Positions 36,269 to 50,300 are shown, counted from the stretch's first letter. The stretch: 64,000 nucleotides of DNA from Eopsaltria australis (GCA_034509425.1 JAVTVJ010000372.1:1364001-1428000); one strand, 5' to 3'. Notes: generated by a model not told the origin, from the letters alone. Numbers and translations: made by a program.

Positions 36269-39200
36269 CTGCTAAGGACCAAACTGAATGAGATAAGGTA
36301 GGTGTGCTTTAGCAGAGAATACCAAATCCCTTCTTTTATTTTTGGGAACTTAACTGCTTCACATGCTGGCGAATAAACCACATTTAGTAAGTTCATAACC
36401 TGCTTTAGAAAAGCCTGATTAAAGCTGCGCAAAGAGCAGGATGTCCTTATGCATCTGTGAATATAAAAGAGATTTGCTTTCCTTGACCTAGCCCACCAAA
36501 CATCTATCTTCTTTGGACTGAAAAAAAAAAAAGGCAGAGTCATATTAAAAAATGGGTGGGCAATGCTTTTTTAAAAATATTATTCAGGAAAAAAAATCCT
36601 TGGCATACCAAGTATCTTTTTTTCTCAAGCATACCTTGATAAATTTGTTCAAATGTACAGTTCAGAGATCATTAATTTCATCTTGTAATTAAAATGGTAC
36701 TAATATGTCCACAATGACATTCTACTTTATCCTTGCCTTCTGAAACTTGTTTATAAAACCCCTTAAATTTACATTTGAAATTAATTTTAGCATGAAGCTT
36801 TAATTCAAAATTTATTGGGTGTCTGCAATATGTTTTTACCTTTATATAGAGGATAATTCTTTTTCTACATCTACATGTGAGGTAGAAATAGACATAAAAG
36901 CTTTAAAAAATGAAGAGAAGTAGTAGCTAAAAACAGAACATTAAACCTGTTCCTAGTATATGACTTTTAAGATATTTTACTGAATCTTTTATGCTATGTA
37001 TTTCTCATATATCACCTTTCATCAAATTTCAGTTTTCTATAATCCTTACAATTTCCTGAAAGGGAAGAAAAAGTGGTAAGCATAGTTTTGTTTGATGAAA
37101 TCGAAGTCTGAAGTCAGATATTTGAGAATTTATATATATCACTAAATGAAATCCTTTCCCATTCCTCCCAGTTTGCCATGATGTGTTCTCAGATAAGAGT
37201 TATGTTTATGGGTGGAGAATCTGTCATCAATTCTTTGATATAATTTGACCTTCTGTGAATAAATGAACAAGGTAATAAACCAGTATAAGGAAAATCAGAC
37301 GGTTTTCAACTGCATTACCTAAATCTTATAGAACATTGTATGAGAAATATAAGCACTGTTCAGTCACTGAGCATTTCTTTCCATCATTCCACTGACTACC
37401 ACCCTTCCAGGATTAAAAAGTGTAAATAGGCTGCTTTGCTAATATGCAGAGTGACTTTTAAGAGCTCAGAAACATTTCCTGAAAGGTAAAGAGATCACCA
37501 GCTTTTGAGATCAAATTATGACAAGGTCAAAACGTAACCAGGGTAGTTTTCACTATTAAGTAGTGTAAGAATTACAGAAGTACTTGGACACAAACATACT
37601 TTTTTTATTCTGGTCTGAGTGGAAAAATTAACATTACTATTTTATTACAGTATTAGTATTTTGGACTGTAAATGCTCATCAACATGGCAACTGTTTGGTT
37701 GTCATAAGCTTTTTACAAATTTTACTGTTTCCAAGGCAGTTTATGTATGTCTTGAACACAATAATCTATACAGCAGATTATTTGCCTTTTAAATGTTCAG
37801 TAATGATTGTCATGATGTAAGTTATGATAGTTATCCTCATGACCAGGAAGAAAACCATACAACTTTCTTTTCTTAATTGAAAAGGGAGTTATGGGACTAC
37901 ATAATGTTTGGTAAAGGCAGTCTAGGAGAATGAAACAATGTATTTGGTATTAGAATGAAGTAACCTACATGGATTGTCCCAGCTAATAACGCAATTTAGT
38001 GTGTGCTTTAATGTCACAGTGTCAATGGCATCTGATCACTCAAAGTTACAAGATGCTGTTGGTCTGAAAGGGAAAACTTGTTTTGACATTTCATCATCAC
38101 ATTTTTAGGCATGGTCATGATTTATACACAGTTTTAATACGACCAACTAAAAATCCATAGAGAATAACTTAGATAATGGAAAAAAAATTTGTGGTTTCAT
38201 TCTTGGTTTGGGGTTTTTTTGGTTTTTTCTTTCTTTCTTTCTTTCTTTTTTTTTTTTTTTTTAGTGATTTGATTTTGGTTTTGGCTTTTTACATACATAA
38301 AGACCAAGACCCACTTGTAATTTCTGTATTTTGGTAATGGTTGACTGATACAAAACCTGATTTTCTATGATGAGTGTATTGTGTCTTGGATACAGATCCC
38401 CTTAAAATCTCAGGAAGGCCTCTCTCAGCTTCCAGTGTAGTCACTTTTTCAAAAGAATTTCCCAGAATTTGGTTGCCAGACTCTAAGTCTCCAGTGAGCC
38501 CTTTCTCATTACTGTTTTCAAGTAGTGCATCCTTTTTATGAAATTTGGCTTGGGAATGATGCTGATCTTGACAAAAGTGAGGTGGAGATTTTAGTAGTTT
38601 GTGCCAGGACTTTGGCTGCTATTCCTGTTTTGTAATCACCTTATCTATGAGGGGTTTGTATTACCCAATCAAACTAACAAAATAAATAAATACCCCTGTA
38701 TAATGTTATTCTACTTTTCTAATTTCTTGAAGGATTTTTGGCCGTAGTTAGTTGGAATGGTGTGTCTTTTTTCATAGTCTCATTCCTGAAGTCTATTAAG
38801 TATCATTTTTTATCTAGATGAAGCATGTAGCATGTACAAATATTAGTGACCTAAAGAGCAACCCACCAGTCTCCAAACAATTAGAAAGATTCTGTGCATG
38901 TTTATTAGGTCAGTCACAGAGACATGGCAATCGTGTTTAGCATTTAAACTTCTCTTCCTAATAAGCATATTCCAGGTTTAATCTTATTTCAGCCTCAGTT
39001 GAGTCCACCTTGGGTTTAGTTCTTCAGTTGTATTCTGTAGAGACTCTAACTCAACTGGCATATATATAATGTCCCAGCATAACCCACATGTCAACATGCT
39101 CTGAAGAATAAATAGGCAGTTTTGAGTCCTAAGTTAGTTGTGATTCCTTTACTAATTACACAAGGCGTGGTCAGGATGGTTTTTGAATTAAACAAAGCGC

Positions 39201-41747
39201 AAATAGTCTGGTCACTCCACATACTTTTATTATTTTTGTTATGTGGGTTCATAAGGACCAGGCTGTTTTAATCTTACTTATGTTGACCAGGTCTTATTCT
39301 ACCTGTAGTCTGTGGAATTCTTTCCAGTGACAGCTGCTTGGTGAATAACCATGTTCTAAACCATGTTGCAGTTGTAGATTAGTTTGCTTAATGCTGGACA
39401 GGTCAGCACTGCTACAGGTATGTGTCTGTGGAAGCTGTTGACATCACACCTAAAGTGCTGAACAGAAAAGAATTTAAGAACTCCTTACAGTTAGCAAAGC
39501 ATATTCTGTATTGTTTTTGAGAGTTAAGTTATTCAGAATTTTATTTTACTAAGCAGTCTGTGGTGGTTCATTTTATTATTTTATTTTTCATATCTGATGT
39601 GCAGAAGGCAAATCTAATCTAATCTGTAGAGGTTCTGGCTTTGTTTCTTTGGTGGAGGTTTTTTCCTACAAAAATTCAATGGACAAGAAAGTGCCTTGCA
39701 GCTTTGGAAGATTCCAAGTGCTGTGCAGGTGAGTGGAAGTCCCAAACCCATTTTTCTATGCAGGCTTTACCTTGTGATGCACAGAGATAGTAGGAGTCTC
39801 AACAACCAGAATGTAAGGGAACAATCTGCCCAATCTAGAAGTGTTGAGAAGAGGGAAGGTGGGAACAGAGACTGTGGCTTAAGCCCTTCTCTCTGCTGCA
39901 CAGAAATGCCTATAACCAGATTCAAGACAAGATAAATAAGAAATCCCTTTCAAAAGAAGTACTAACAGTCTTCCTAAAGGGTCGAGAAGAAAAATCACTT
40001 CTATCTTGTAAATTGGTTGTTGAGAGGATAATTTCTGAGGTTAGAGACCCTCATTTAACACTCCCCTCCCCAACATTTTTGTGCCTACAATCTTTCCTTG
40101 CCTAGGGGAATCAGTGAATTACACTGTATTATTAAGTGCTAATGGTTTTAGTGGATGAAAAAGGAAACAAAACAAAACAGAAATAATTTATAACCAAATT
40201 GATTCTGACAAAGTCTCTCTGTTTTGCATAGAATTTTGCACAATTCCCACACTTTTGGTTTGAGAAAAGAATAAAAAAATAAGCAGAAGAGCCTCTTAAA
40301 TATGTTGCACATTAATATGAAAAAATGCTCTGTTGACTACATTCCTCAGATAAATGCAGTCAGCTCAGTAGAGTTTAGGGGCATGAAAAACAGGGCAGAA
40401 CTAGAGGGGTATTTTACTGCATTATTTCCTGCTGTGTGAGTTGTGAAAAAATATTTGAGTTTCACCTCAATTAAATATTTCAGACAAAATGCATACCGTG
40501 GAACAAAGTTATAGGAAAACATTTGCAGCATTTTCAATTTTGCAACACTATTTTATGTTGCCAAAAATATTGCATCTTGTGCTCTGTAAGTTTTAATCCT
40601 GCCTGACAAATAAATTTCGACATATTTCTGAGGAACCAATTTTGTTCATGCCGGTAAATTTATAATGAAATGTTTAATTTCTGAGAAGTGTAGTAGGATT
40701 TGTGAATCTATAAAAATTGTGTATCTTTTTGAACCCTTATAGATTCTTGCAGTGTTATGAGAAACATATTTCATGTAAAGCACTTTGACTATATGTATGC
40801 CAGTAAATAAAATGGCCAGAGATCATTGTCACCTCTGGTGCAAAATTTATGTTCATGAAGTCTCCTTACTCCTTTGCCCCCAGATATCACACTGAGACAA
40901 ATATCCAATGTGTCAGCTCCTGATGGTGTCCCAGCTGTAATGTAGGTCAGTGGCAGACAGTCTGGGTAAAAAATTGTCAAGGTGAAAACCTGCCATACTT
41001 GACTTCATGCCCTAGCCCTAGTCTGTGTATTCCTTTAGATGTGACCTAATAACTGAGTCACTGGGGACAAATGATTCCCTGATAACTTGCAGTAGTGAGT
41101 AGGAAAAACAATGTCTAAACAGATATAATGATTCAGGTTTTAGAGGAAGATGGGGTGGCATAGACAGCCCAGTCATGCTCTTCTCCATCATTGCTTCCAT
41201 CTGATCAAAGGAATTTTATTTTGGAGGAGGAAAAGGAGGGAGAGGAGTACTTGGTCTTTCATTCATGTCTGTAACCCCCCAAGTTGCTCCTGTCAAGGTC
41301 AGTATCACAGGAACCTTTTATCTTAGTAATGAAAATGTAACCATTTTTCTCAGGAAAAGGTGTCAGCAAGAAATTTCTCCTTGTTTTTGTTCCTGGTAAA
41401 TGTAAGAGCCTGGAAGCTTCTATCTGACCTTCCAAGACTGCACAGTGACCTGGTTTTGCTCCCTCCCACATAGTGAAATAGCCAAAGGGCAGCACAGGGC
41501 TAGCTGGGTTAGCACTATGAACATCGAGGTCATATTTGGGTGTTTTCCCCATTTCATTACAGAGCAGGGTACTTTGGAACAGAACATTTTGGAAAATCAG
41601 GATTTCCATCCCTGTTGCAGAGATAATGCAACAGTTGTACTACTTGTATTTTAGGGGCTGAAATAGCAATATCATTTTTCTATGTGTTAGAGGGGGCAGG
41701 AGGGAAGTGATCAGGAATGTTTTTTAATGAAAAAAACCCACCCCAAT
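36269..41747. other. Very AT-rich DNA without a recognised gene
   Basis: 36.5-39.5 kb is particularly AT-rich and almost free of open frames. It contains a TTTC/poly-T tract. A minus-strand segment at 40833-40934 is flanked by good splice signals (see findings). No transposon is recognised. Confidence 0.5.
38223..38262. repeat. (TTTC)n microsatellite grading into poly-T
   Basis: About five TTTC units followed by 17 T. Upstream text is T/G-rich (GGTTTGGGGTTTTTTTGG). It is a simple repeat with no adjoining retrogene body seen. Confidence 0.92.
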
Positions 41748-41760
41748 CCCCCCCCCCCCC
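41748..41760. repeat. Poly-C run (13 bases)
   Basis: Thirteen consecutive C residues preceded by CCCACCCCAAT. It is a low-complexity run with potential G-quadruplex character on the minus strand. Its length may be unreliable. Confidence 0.9.
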
Positions 41761-42329
41761 ATGAAACACCTGCATAAAAACTGTGCATGCAGTGGATAAT
41801 ACATGCAATTTATCATTTCTGTGAGTAGGATGGAGTGAGCTAAGCTTTCCAAACACTGTTCTTGCTGTGGAATGCAGCCATTCTTCATGATAGTCTTCAG
41901 GGCATAAGTATTTCTAAACCCAAAGTGTTTCACAGCATATTTTAAATAATCAGTCATCATATTAAATGTTCTCGGTGACTCCAGTGTTTCTGTGTTTGAG
42001 CTACTTCTTATTGCAGAAAAATTACACAACAGTAGAGAAAATAACCTTTTTGTCCCTGATACTAGCTTATGAAAATATATTTTCTCCCTATTATTTTATT
42101 TCAGTGTGGGTTTTTGAAAACATATGAAAGTGCTGGGCTTAAAAAGTACAAATCTTAAACCAGATTTGTAACCAGCATTATCCTTGGAGCTCTGAACTAG
42201 CCTAAAAAGTGATTTTGGGTAGAAATATAAATTCTCCTCATAGGGAAAACTGTAAATGGTAATGTTTAGATCTGTAGCATCTGTTCACTATAGTTCATGT
42301 CAAATGAATTAAGTAGTGTAAGTTGGTCA

Positions 42330-42360
42330 TTATGGCTCCCAATGAAGTCAATGGGAAGGG
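42330..42360. mobile_element. Fragment of a palindromic MITE-like repeat
   Basis: Contains CTCCCAATGAAGTCAATGGG, the signature centre of a class of foldback repeats common in reptile and bird DNA (the reverse complement reads CCCATTGACTTCATTGGGAG). Only one half can be recognised, so the call is weak. Confidence 0.4.
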
Positions 42361-44276
42361 AAATGCTCACAGGAGCACATAAAAGCACAGGACAATTAAT
42401 TCCTCATCTTTTAGACATGTATTTTTTTAGGATGAAATGAGTTAGATATTTGAATATTTAAGATAAATACATAGATATATATTTGCATACAGTAAAAAAT
42501 ACCTTACAACACAATAGATTAATTATAAGCATAAATAAGTCTAGACTTAGGGTACTCCTCTCTTGAGACACAGAAACTACAGAGGCTGCACTCATGAGGA
42601 AGCAAGATAAAAGGACACATGGGGTTTTTGTTGATATGTTTGCTCTTCTTAAATATTCCAGTCTAAGAAAATGGAGTACTTGTGTTTCAAAAGGGTTCTG
42701 GAAACATCAAACATTCTCTATTCAGTTTGTCCGGTGGATCCAACTCTGAAGCTGATTCTTAGGACATAATCAAATTATCACCATGTTCAGTGAAATCTTG
42801 GATTGAGTCTGGACAACTGAAATGAGACCAATTTTTAGATAAGATGAAGTATGAAGTGCTAAAATGAGGTTTATGGAGCCATGAGGAACATATTCTCTGT
42901 TGCTCCAATTTATGTAAAATTCATGTGTTTTCATGTTTAATAAGAATATTGAACTTTCTGAGGGAACCTTAAGCACAGTTTTCAGTGATCTTTTTCTGAT
43001 TTATGCTTTGCGTTCTCACATGATTTTGACAATGAACCAGATAAAATTTGGCAGTTTTGACTGTGTTTCATTTTGAGATTTTGAGCTTATTTGGACTTGA
43101 AACGCAAGCAAATCTTGTAGCTGTGGATCCACCCAGAAAGAAACAGAAGAAAACAGTGACCCAGCCCTCCATAAAATTAAATTAGGGATTTTCATATAAT
43201 TCTGACTTACGGATATTAAAATTAGGTGAGATGAATCCTATGCTCCAGCCACAAAACTGTTGGTGACAAGAAGCAATAACTTTCAGATGTAGCATACGTG
43301 GGCACTAGGAGACACATTTGCATATTGTCTCAGTTGTTTCTTCCACACAAACAGTTGGAATGGCAGAGTTCTAACACAGTGGGAACCCAGCTCTACCCCT
43401 ACATCAATCTGCTCACCTGCCTGCCAGGTACCACCAACTGCAGCCATCCAAACCCATCTCCTCTACTTAATGTACATTCACCTATGGCAAGTTTCTCTTC
43501 AGCAAGATTTTCATTGACCGAGGCTTTTTGCCTCCTGATGCTGGTCCCACATTCTCAGGCAGGAGAACAGCCCCTGAAAACAGCTGGTTTCTGGCAGAGG
43601 TTGGAAAGCCAAGATGTTTCTGCACTCAAGTACTTATCTGAAGGATCTGCCTGCAGCTCTACTAAATGCCTCTGCCTTGACAGACCTGGCAACTACTGCT
43701 GTTGTGCACCACTTTAGCAGGCTGGAAACTTCTGCACCACACTGAGCAAAGCTGTGTATCAGTACTAGCTCTCTCATCCTGCCAGCAAACTTATGTCATG
43801 CTAGAGAGGTATGACATGGAACAGAGTTCTTAGTTTTGCAGTGCCACAGGCATAAGAAACACTGCAAACACAGACTAAAAACAAAGAAAGAGAGAACAAA
43901 GTCTTGCTTAAGTGAATGGGATTATAAGGATGAAAGAATTTACATGCACAGACAGATTTTACGTAGTTTCAAGTCATCTATAGTTTATTAGTGTATTTTC
44001 ATTTATACCAGTGAATCACATCCTTTGTCATCTTAGCTGAATCTGCCAGTGATGGAGAACTGAACTGTCAACGTTGATAACAGTTCTGGTGATCTATCCA
44101 TGAACTGTAACCACACTAAAATGACTAGTTTGTTGGGGTTTTTTCTGTTATACCTTTGGGCAGCCTCTTGCTCTTCATTATTGCTCCCAGAGTTCAATTT
44201 TAAAGAAAAAAAAGCCTTTTCCAGATGATTGAGAATGTCATTTAACTTTGTATTTTTTCCTGATCATCCTTCTTGT

Positions 44277-44302
44277 TTTATGCAAGTTAAAACTTGCATA
44301 AA
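44277..44302. repeat. 26-bp palindrome (12-bp perfect arms, AA centre)
   Basis: TTTATGCAAGTT, then AA, then AACTTGCATAAA. The arms are perfect reverse complements. Each arm contains ATGCAA, part of the POU-octamer consensus, so the structure could bind a dimer or extrude a small hairpin. It is not part of a recognised repeat. Confidence 0.9.
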
Positions 44303-44397
44303 GATGTGTTTGACTGCAGTACCAAAATAGGAATAAATTTAACCTCATTAAAAAAACATGCATGGTGAACAAGCAGTATACAATCTGACAGAGTTGT

Positions 44398-44441
44398 TTT
44401 CTCCAGGAGATATCTTCTCTTTCTCCAGGAGACAGCTTCTC
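44398..44441. repeat. 22-bp tandem duplication
   Basis: Two adjacent 22-base copies, each starting TTTCTCCAGGAGA and ending CTTCTC, differ at about three positions. Simple local duplication. Confidence 0.8.
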
Positions 44442-47094
44442 AAGCAGTCAGGTTTACAAAGGAATTGCAGAACAAAACGTATTTTTTGCAAATGGTTAGT
44501 AGTAGTTTCAAACCTTTTCAGGCACGTATCATTCATATGTAAGATTTAAGAAATGTTCTGCCCAAATTTAACTCTTCAGAGTCTCAAAGCATACCCCAAG
44601 CTTAAATACGACAACACTGCAGGTGTCACAAAGAAGCAGATCACAAGCAGGCTTGAAACACTAATTATATTGACTTAAATGGTTTGAACTAAGGAGTAAA
44701 AAGGTCAAGAGTAGTCTTAAGGGCTGCCCAGTAAAACAGTAGCAGGGGAGAGAGTGAATGACAGTTGTGTGCTGCATTCTCTCACTAAAATGAACAGTAT
44801 GGATTATGAAATTACATGAAAGGGAAAGCACTTGGCACCTCAAGGAAACACAGCCCTGACCTCTAGCAGGAAGAGCACCCACAGCACAATCTGACCCCAT
44901 GAGGTCAGTGAACTGTTACCCACATGAAGAAACACACTAGAATAAATGAGACAATTCAGATGGTCAGCTTCCTAGAAGTGTTTGCTACTTAAAATTTTTA
45001 GGAAGCCAGTGTGAAACAGAACACATAATTAATGTGGGAGAAAATCAAAGAAAAATGCACCACATCCTTTATCCTTTCCCCCCCTATCTTCTTTCTTTCC
45101 TTCATCTCATTTCATTCTTTATGACTGAGGAGGGAATGACTTAACCAGGGTGTTTCCTTGAGGCCATGAAGAGGAGAAGGGAAATAATTAGTTTAATGAT
45201 TGAGACCATGTACAACAGATAATTTCAATATAACAGATGATTTATGAAATATTAGGATAAGCCCAACATTTTTTCACAGAAAGAAAATATGAATTCCAAA
45301 TGAAGACAGTGTCTTAGGACAAAAACAGGCAGGTACTCTTGAGAAAAACTCCCAGTAGGAGAAGAAGAGTCCCTTCAAAATTTCACACTGAATGCAAACG
45401 TGCACCAGGCTAAGGGACAGAGAGGGAGCAGGAAGAATCTCAAGCTGCAATGAGAAAGAAAACTTAAGCTCAGCATACTTTCCAAGGTGAGGCCAGGCTT
45501 TGAAGAAAGAAGGGGAAGTAAAGGAAGAGAGACAGAGAAGCATTGCATTGCCAGACCTTTGCACTCATTGTAGCCAAGATACTGGAACAGCTAAAAAGGA
45601 ACTTTGGAGTCAGATATATTTTAAGTTTCTGTTTTCATATTTCATTTTTTGTTTCCAATTTTGCAGTCAGGAATTCATCTCACTGTTTGCTAGGACACAT
45701 TTCTTTCCTTCTTTAGTCTTGTCTTGTGTAAAGAATGGCCTGTTTTGGCAAGAGGCATGCTTTGGAGAAATAACCTGTGATGCTGGATTAACTCATGCTG
45801 GACATTGTCCTTTACCATGTGATGAAGGAGAGCAATGGGTTTAGGGTGCAGAATGTTTTGTGAAGTTCTTGCTAGACACAGCCCCCACACAGGCTCAAAA
45901 AACCCAAGCTTCTCAGAAACTAATTGAGCCAACAAGGAACTGTGTAAACTAAAAACTGTGTAAGCTTGTAAGTGAGCAAAAATGGGGCAGAGTGTAAATC
46001 AGACAATAAACAAAGCTTTTTTTTTTAGCTCTCCCAAACCCTTTCAGAAGCTAGAACAAGTAAGCAGCATGTGAAAATTTTGTTTTATTGTTAATCCTGG
46101 TATTAGGGTCAATTTACCCTGCTTTTCTACCTTTCCTCCTTGTTGCAACTATTGCTTGAGGTTTCAAATATGTCAGTTTTAGCTTTCTGTTAAAAGTAAA
46201 CACATGCACAAGGTCCCTTTTGTTGCACAGTAAGTAAGATAAATTTCCAATATAGCCCTACTCAAATAGAGCTGGGAATTTTTATATTTTAACAAAAAAG
46301 TATTTGTTCTCCTTTGTGCTGGCATCAACGGCAGTTCTTATATGTAATACCATTTTCACTAGTAGCTGAAGTTCCCCACAAGGAAATGATTCAAGACAGA
46401 TGATAATAAAAAGTGGGGAAAAAAATGGGAAGTGGTTACAGCAGCAAAAGTCTCACTTATTAAGGTTATGTCTTCACTGCAGAGTTGCTCAGCTGGTATC
46501 CCCAGTTTGGCAACAACAAAGTCTTCCAAAGCAACTGGAGTGACGCCTTGATCTAAGCAAGATGAATTGCAGAGCTATAGACTAGTGTGTGTGATAATTG
46601 TTCTTAGACTGAGAAATAGCTCACTTTGCAGGGAGCATTCCAATATCCCTCTTCTGCTTTACTACAGTTCCCTCTTTGCTTCACTCCATTCATGGGAAAA
46701 TGCTCCATGTCTTCAGAACCATGCCATGTCGCCATGGAAGCCCTGTCTTACACCTGTGACTCGGACCTAGTTATTGCTATTCTGTTGATCATAATACACT
46801 ATCATAAAGCTAAAGTTACTGGTGCAACAAAATATGAAAAGGTATTTAAGATGACGAGGACGAATTAATCTTTCTTCACTGTAGACATTTATGGTGTGGA
46901 GTGTGATCCACAGGAACCATTCTAGGTGTCACCATGACACTGAGATGAAGACAACCTTAAAAACATCTGTTTATTGTCTACAAAGAGAGGGGAGCTGAGA
47001 TGTAGACATTTGCATCAGCTAAAATGGATCCTACTCCTAGGGACTGATCTCAGCTGGGAAAGGGCTATCACTTTTTTTACTGCCTTGAGTTCAG

Positions 47095-47382
47095 ATCACT
47101 GACTTTCAGAGTGAGTGCTGGATTGCAGTGTTAAACAGATTAGCTGAGGTCATGAGAGATGCAAAGCAGTATGGAGTACATGCATTTGCAGAGTCAGACC
47201 CTGGTTACCTGCCCTCTCCAGCTGAGTACAGTCACTGCTGGTGTGGATGCTCCTTCACGTCTGTTTTCAGTGTGCCTTACAGCAGCCTGCTCAATAATGA
47301 GCATCTGCCTCAGCTTAAGTGCTGTGCTTGTCCTAAGACTGATGTTTGCCATGAAGGTGGAAGGCTAGACCAGAGACAGTGA
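47095..47382 (+). other. Candidate terminal exon (96 codons, good acceptor), unrecognised
   Basis: An excellent acceptor with a T-rich tract (ACTTTTTTTACTGCC...TTCAG, ending 47094) is followed by a frame open from its first base for 95 codons to TGA at 47380-47382. The peptide starts ITDFQSECWIAVLNRLAEVM and has a cysteine-rich later part (HCWCGC; KCCACPKTDVC). The stop overlaps an ATAAAA run and a perfect donor AAG|GTGAGT follows at 47389, so the segment could instead be an internal exon of a non-coding RNA. A second long frame overlaps in another phase, which suggests low stop density rather than selection. GC content is above the local average. Confidence 0.2.
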
Positions 47383-47388
47383 ATAAAA

Positions 47389-50300
47389 GGTGAGTACTTT
47401 TACAGACAAGTGCCAGACAGTAGAAAAGGTCACCACTTGCAGCTGACACTGGTGCAAACAGAGCTTTTTAGCTCTTTCCCTCTATTGTTTTAACTAAACT
47501 GCCTGAATTCACACTGACTGGGCAATGAGAAAAGTGCTTGCACAGGGAGGGATCTGTCTGAGCCAAGAAACAGCAAGTTTGGCAAAGACACCAAAGCTAA
47601 GAGTTAACAAATGAATGCTGGGGTTTCTGGAGAACTCATGAGCTTCCATGTAAGGGAGCTAAGGAATCCCCAGACAGGATTGTTTTCTTACTAGAGGAAA
47701 CTTAGAAAATTATAAGATTCAAGCAAGGAGAAAACTAATATTAGAGGCTGTTAGATGAGTGATTGATAAAATGAAGTGGAAAGAGAGAAACCATGCAGAG
47801 TCATGATACTTGTAAACACCAAGTTTTAAAGACATAAATATGTAGGTGTAGGAATTCTATTTCAAATGTGACTTTGCATTGTGTTTATTCTGTCTAAAAG
47901 CTTCAGAAATGCAGATGGGATCTGTCTTGAAGACTTTATGTCAGAAACCACACAGTTTGATTAATCATGGAATCAGTCAGTTAGCCAGAGAGATGCTCAT
48001 CAGTTCTTCACTGTTTCCTTGCATTTTCAAGAAATAAACCAAAATACAGACATTGTCCAAGACAAATTTTCTATACAGAGTTTTGGGGAAAACAGTGGTT
48101 GCTATAGTTAACCATCACTACCATGATTATCCACCTGAATACCAGCCCACCAGGACAGATGACTGGCCTGATTCTGGGAAACAGCAAAATCAAAAGTTTT
48201 CCTCTTTGAGATTTCATCTGGCTGCATTTCAGGCTACTACACAGTGTTTTGTTTGTGTCACTCTATTTATATTCTCTATCACATGCATGGATGCATAAAC
48301 TGGTCCATTTTGGAAACCTGTGAGCTGGATGTAAGCACCTTGTTTGGAAAGTTTGTTAACTGCATGTCAAGGCAGAAATTGTAGGAAAATGACTTCAAAA
48401 TCCAAGTAACACCATAGATAAACTCACCAAAGAGTACCTCATCTCACATTTCAGCAACAAAAGCAAGATTATATAATTCCCATTTTATGTATGAGGAGAC
48501 CCCAGGCCATAAAAATCAAATAAGACTCAGGAAAAAAGCTGGGCTAATGAAAAACTTAAGTGAGAAATGAAGAAACTTTGTAGGGACAAGTACACATTGA
48601 TTTCATAATTCTGATCATGTGAGATGCTTTTCTATTCATTGGCAAAACATTTCTCCAAGCTTTGCCTTGACTAGCAAGTGTTGTTTTTAACACGATAATG
48701 AGCTTAGCATCAGTTTTCAAATCACAAACACAAATCACAAACAGAGTTAGAGCTGAAGTAATCAGAACAATATAAGATTTACTTGCATCTTCTCTTGGTC
48801 AGTTAGCAATGATCAGCATGGTGGCAACTACGTCAAACCTTCTCATGCATTTGAAGTTTCGGTTCTGACATTGGCTGGAAATGATGTTTCCTGGAAATTT
48901 GCTTTGTCAAACTGGGACATTACCTTTCCCCATGGATACCCCAGTGTTGATGACAGTGTTTTAGTCATGATTTTGTTTGTGGGTTTGCATGCATTTTCTG
49001 AGTGTGATGAATTTCCAAAGAACTATGATGAGAAGATCTGTGTGGAAACTTTCTTCGTGTTCCTGAAGTGTTTGCTTAAGACCTTATTGATATGAAAATG
49101 TCTGGCTTCATGTACCTGAGAAATTTTGGACCATCTTCCCTGTGACTTTGGTACCTGTGAAAACTTGTGAAAATTAATAATTGACATTCAGTTACATTTG
49201 GGCATTTAATTTCATTGACAATTGCAAAACCAGTGTAATATATGGTCGTCAATATCCTTTACCATTGTCTCTTGATGGTTTCATCAATTCTATTTCCACT
49301 ATCAAAAGTAAGTCTGGCCTATGGTTTTAAAGCTGGAGACATGATCATGATTAAATTTGGGGTTCTCCAGCACCAATGAGTTGTAGATTCTCATCAATCT
49401 ATTCACTGAAGCCAATCAAGCTCCATCTTGATCTAGAACTGTTTTGAAGTTTTGTTTTGGGGTTTTGCTGTGGGTTTGGTTGGTTTATTTATTTATGTAA
49501 GAAAATAAACCCAAACCCAGAATTTCTCTTTTTAGCTGGGTAATCCGAAACCTGGAGAGGTCAAATGGCTTTGGCAAAGCAAATGCACAGGTCAGGGCAG
49601 AACAAGACCAGCACTCAGACCTGTAATTCTGTATCCCATGTTCTCATTGCCCTGGCAGATGTTCAGGTGTCTCAGTGCTTTACAAAGCGAGTACCACCAA
49701 CCTTGTGTGATCAATTCAGGAACCAGGCAAATGCACAAAATACGAGCTGTAACTGAGGTAATTCAATAGACTAAGGAAATCAGAAAATAGTTCAATGCCA
49801 CATCATGAACAAGAGATGAAGCAGAAGAGAAACAAACTTTGATTTATTGAATTAAAATAAATTATTTAGAAACAGCTTCACTGAATATTCTCCTGGAAAC
49901 CTTGTTTTGTCCAGAAATGCATTTATTTTTAGTATGGGCTCCTTTTTTCCCTTCATTTCTGGCACTAGGGAGAAGCTAGGAGTATGTTACTCATTGACAT
50001 ATTCAGCTACTGAATAAAGGGTTCCAGTGGTACTCGACATTGTTAACACCAGAGCAGATACCCTTCAGCTCCAGAGACCTACAAGGCAGAGGCCTCTCCA
50101 GAACTTTTTGTAACCACCTGATGGAGTGCTGTGTCTAGCTTTTGAAACCAAAGCCAAGAGAGTAGTGCTGCCAACCTATTTTGTTAGCAGCTCATGCTGC
50201 CTTCTCTCAGAGGTGGCAATGCTCTGAGGATTGTTTTCAAGGTCCTAACCAGTGCTGCTCACCATTGTGTGCTGTCAACCCATGAAAGCAACAGAGAGAC

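Larger units (their letters stand above)
41761..47094. other. Unique DNA without a recognised gene
   Basis: Apart from the palindrome at 44277, the 22-bp duplication at 44398 and the MITE-like fragment at 42330, nothing can be named. The 139-codon frame at 43298-43717 lacks domains. Inside it, 43355-43427 is bracketed by a fair acceptor and donor. The text at 45700-46030 ends in AATAAA and has an LTR-like feel, but no termini can be found. Confidence 0.45.

Noticed and set aside
43298..43717. 139-codon plus-strand frame, with 43355-43427 flanked by an acceptor and a donor
   Set aside because: No recognisable domain. The inner segment is only 24 codons and its phase fits none of the neighbouring candidates.
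45700..46030. LTR-like text ending in AATAAA
   Set aside because: No TG...CA termini, target duplication or recognised family wording could be found.
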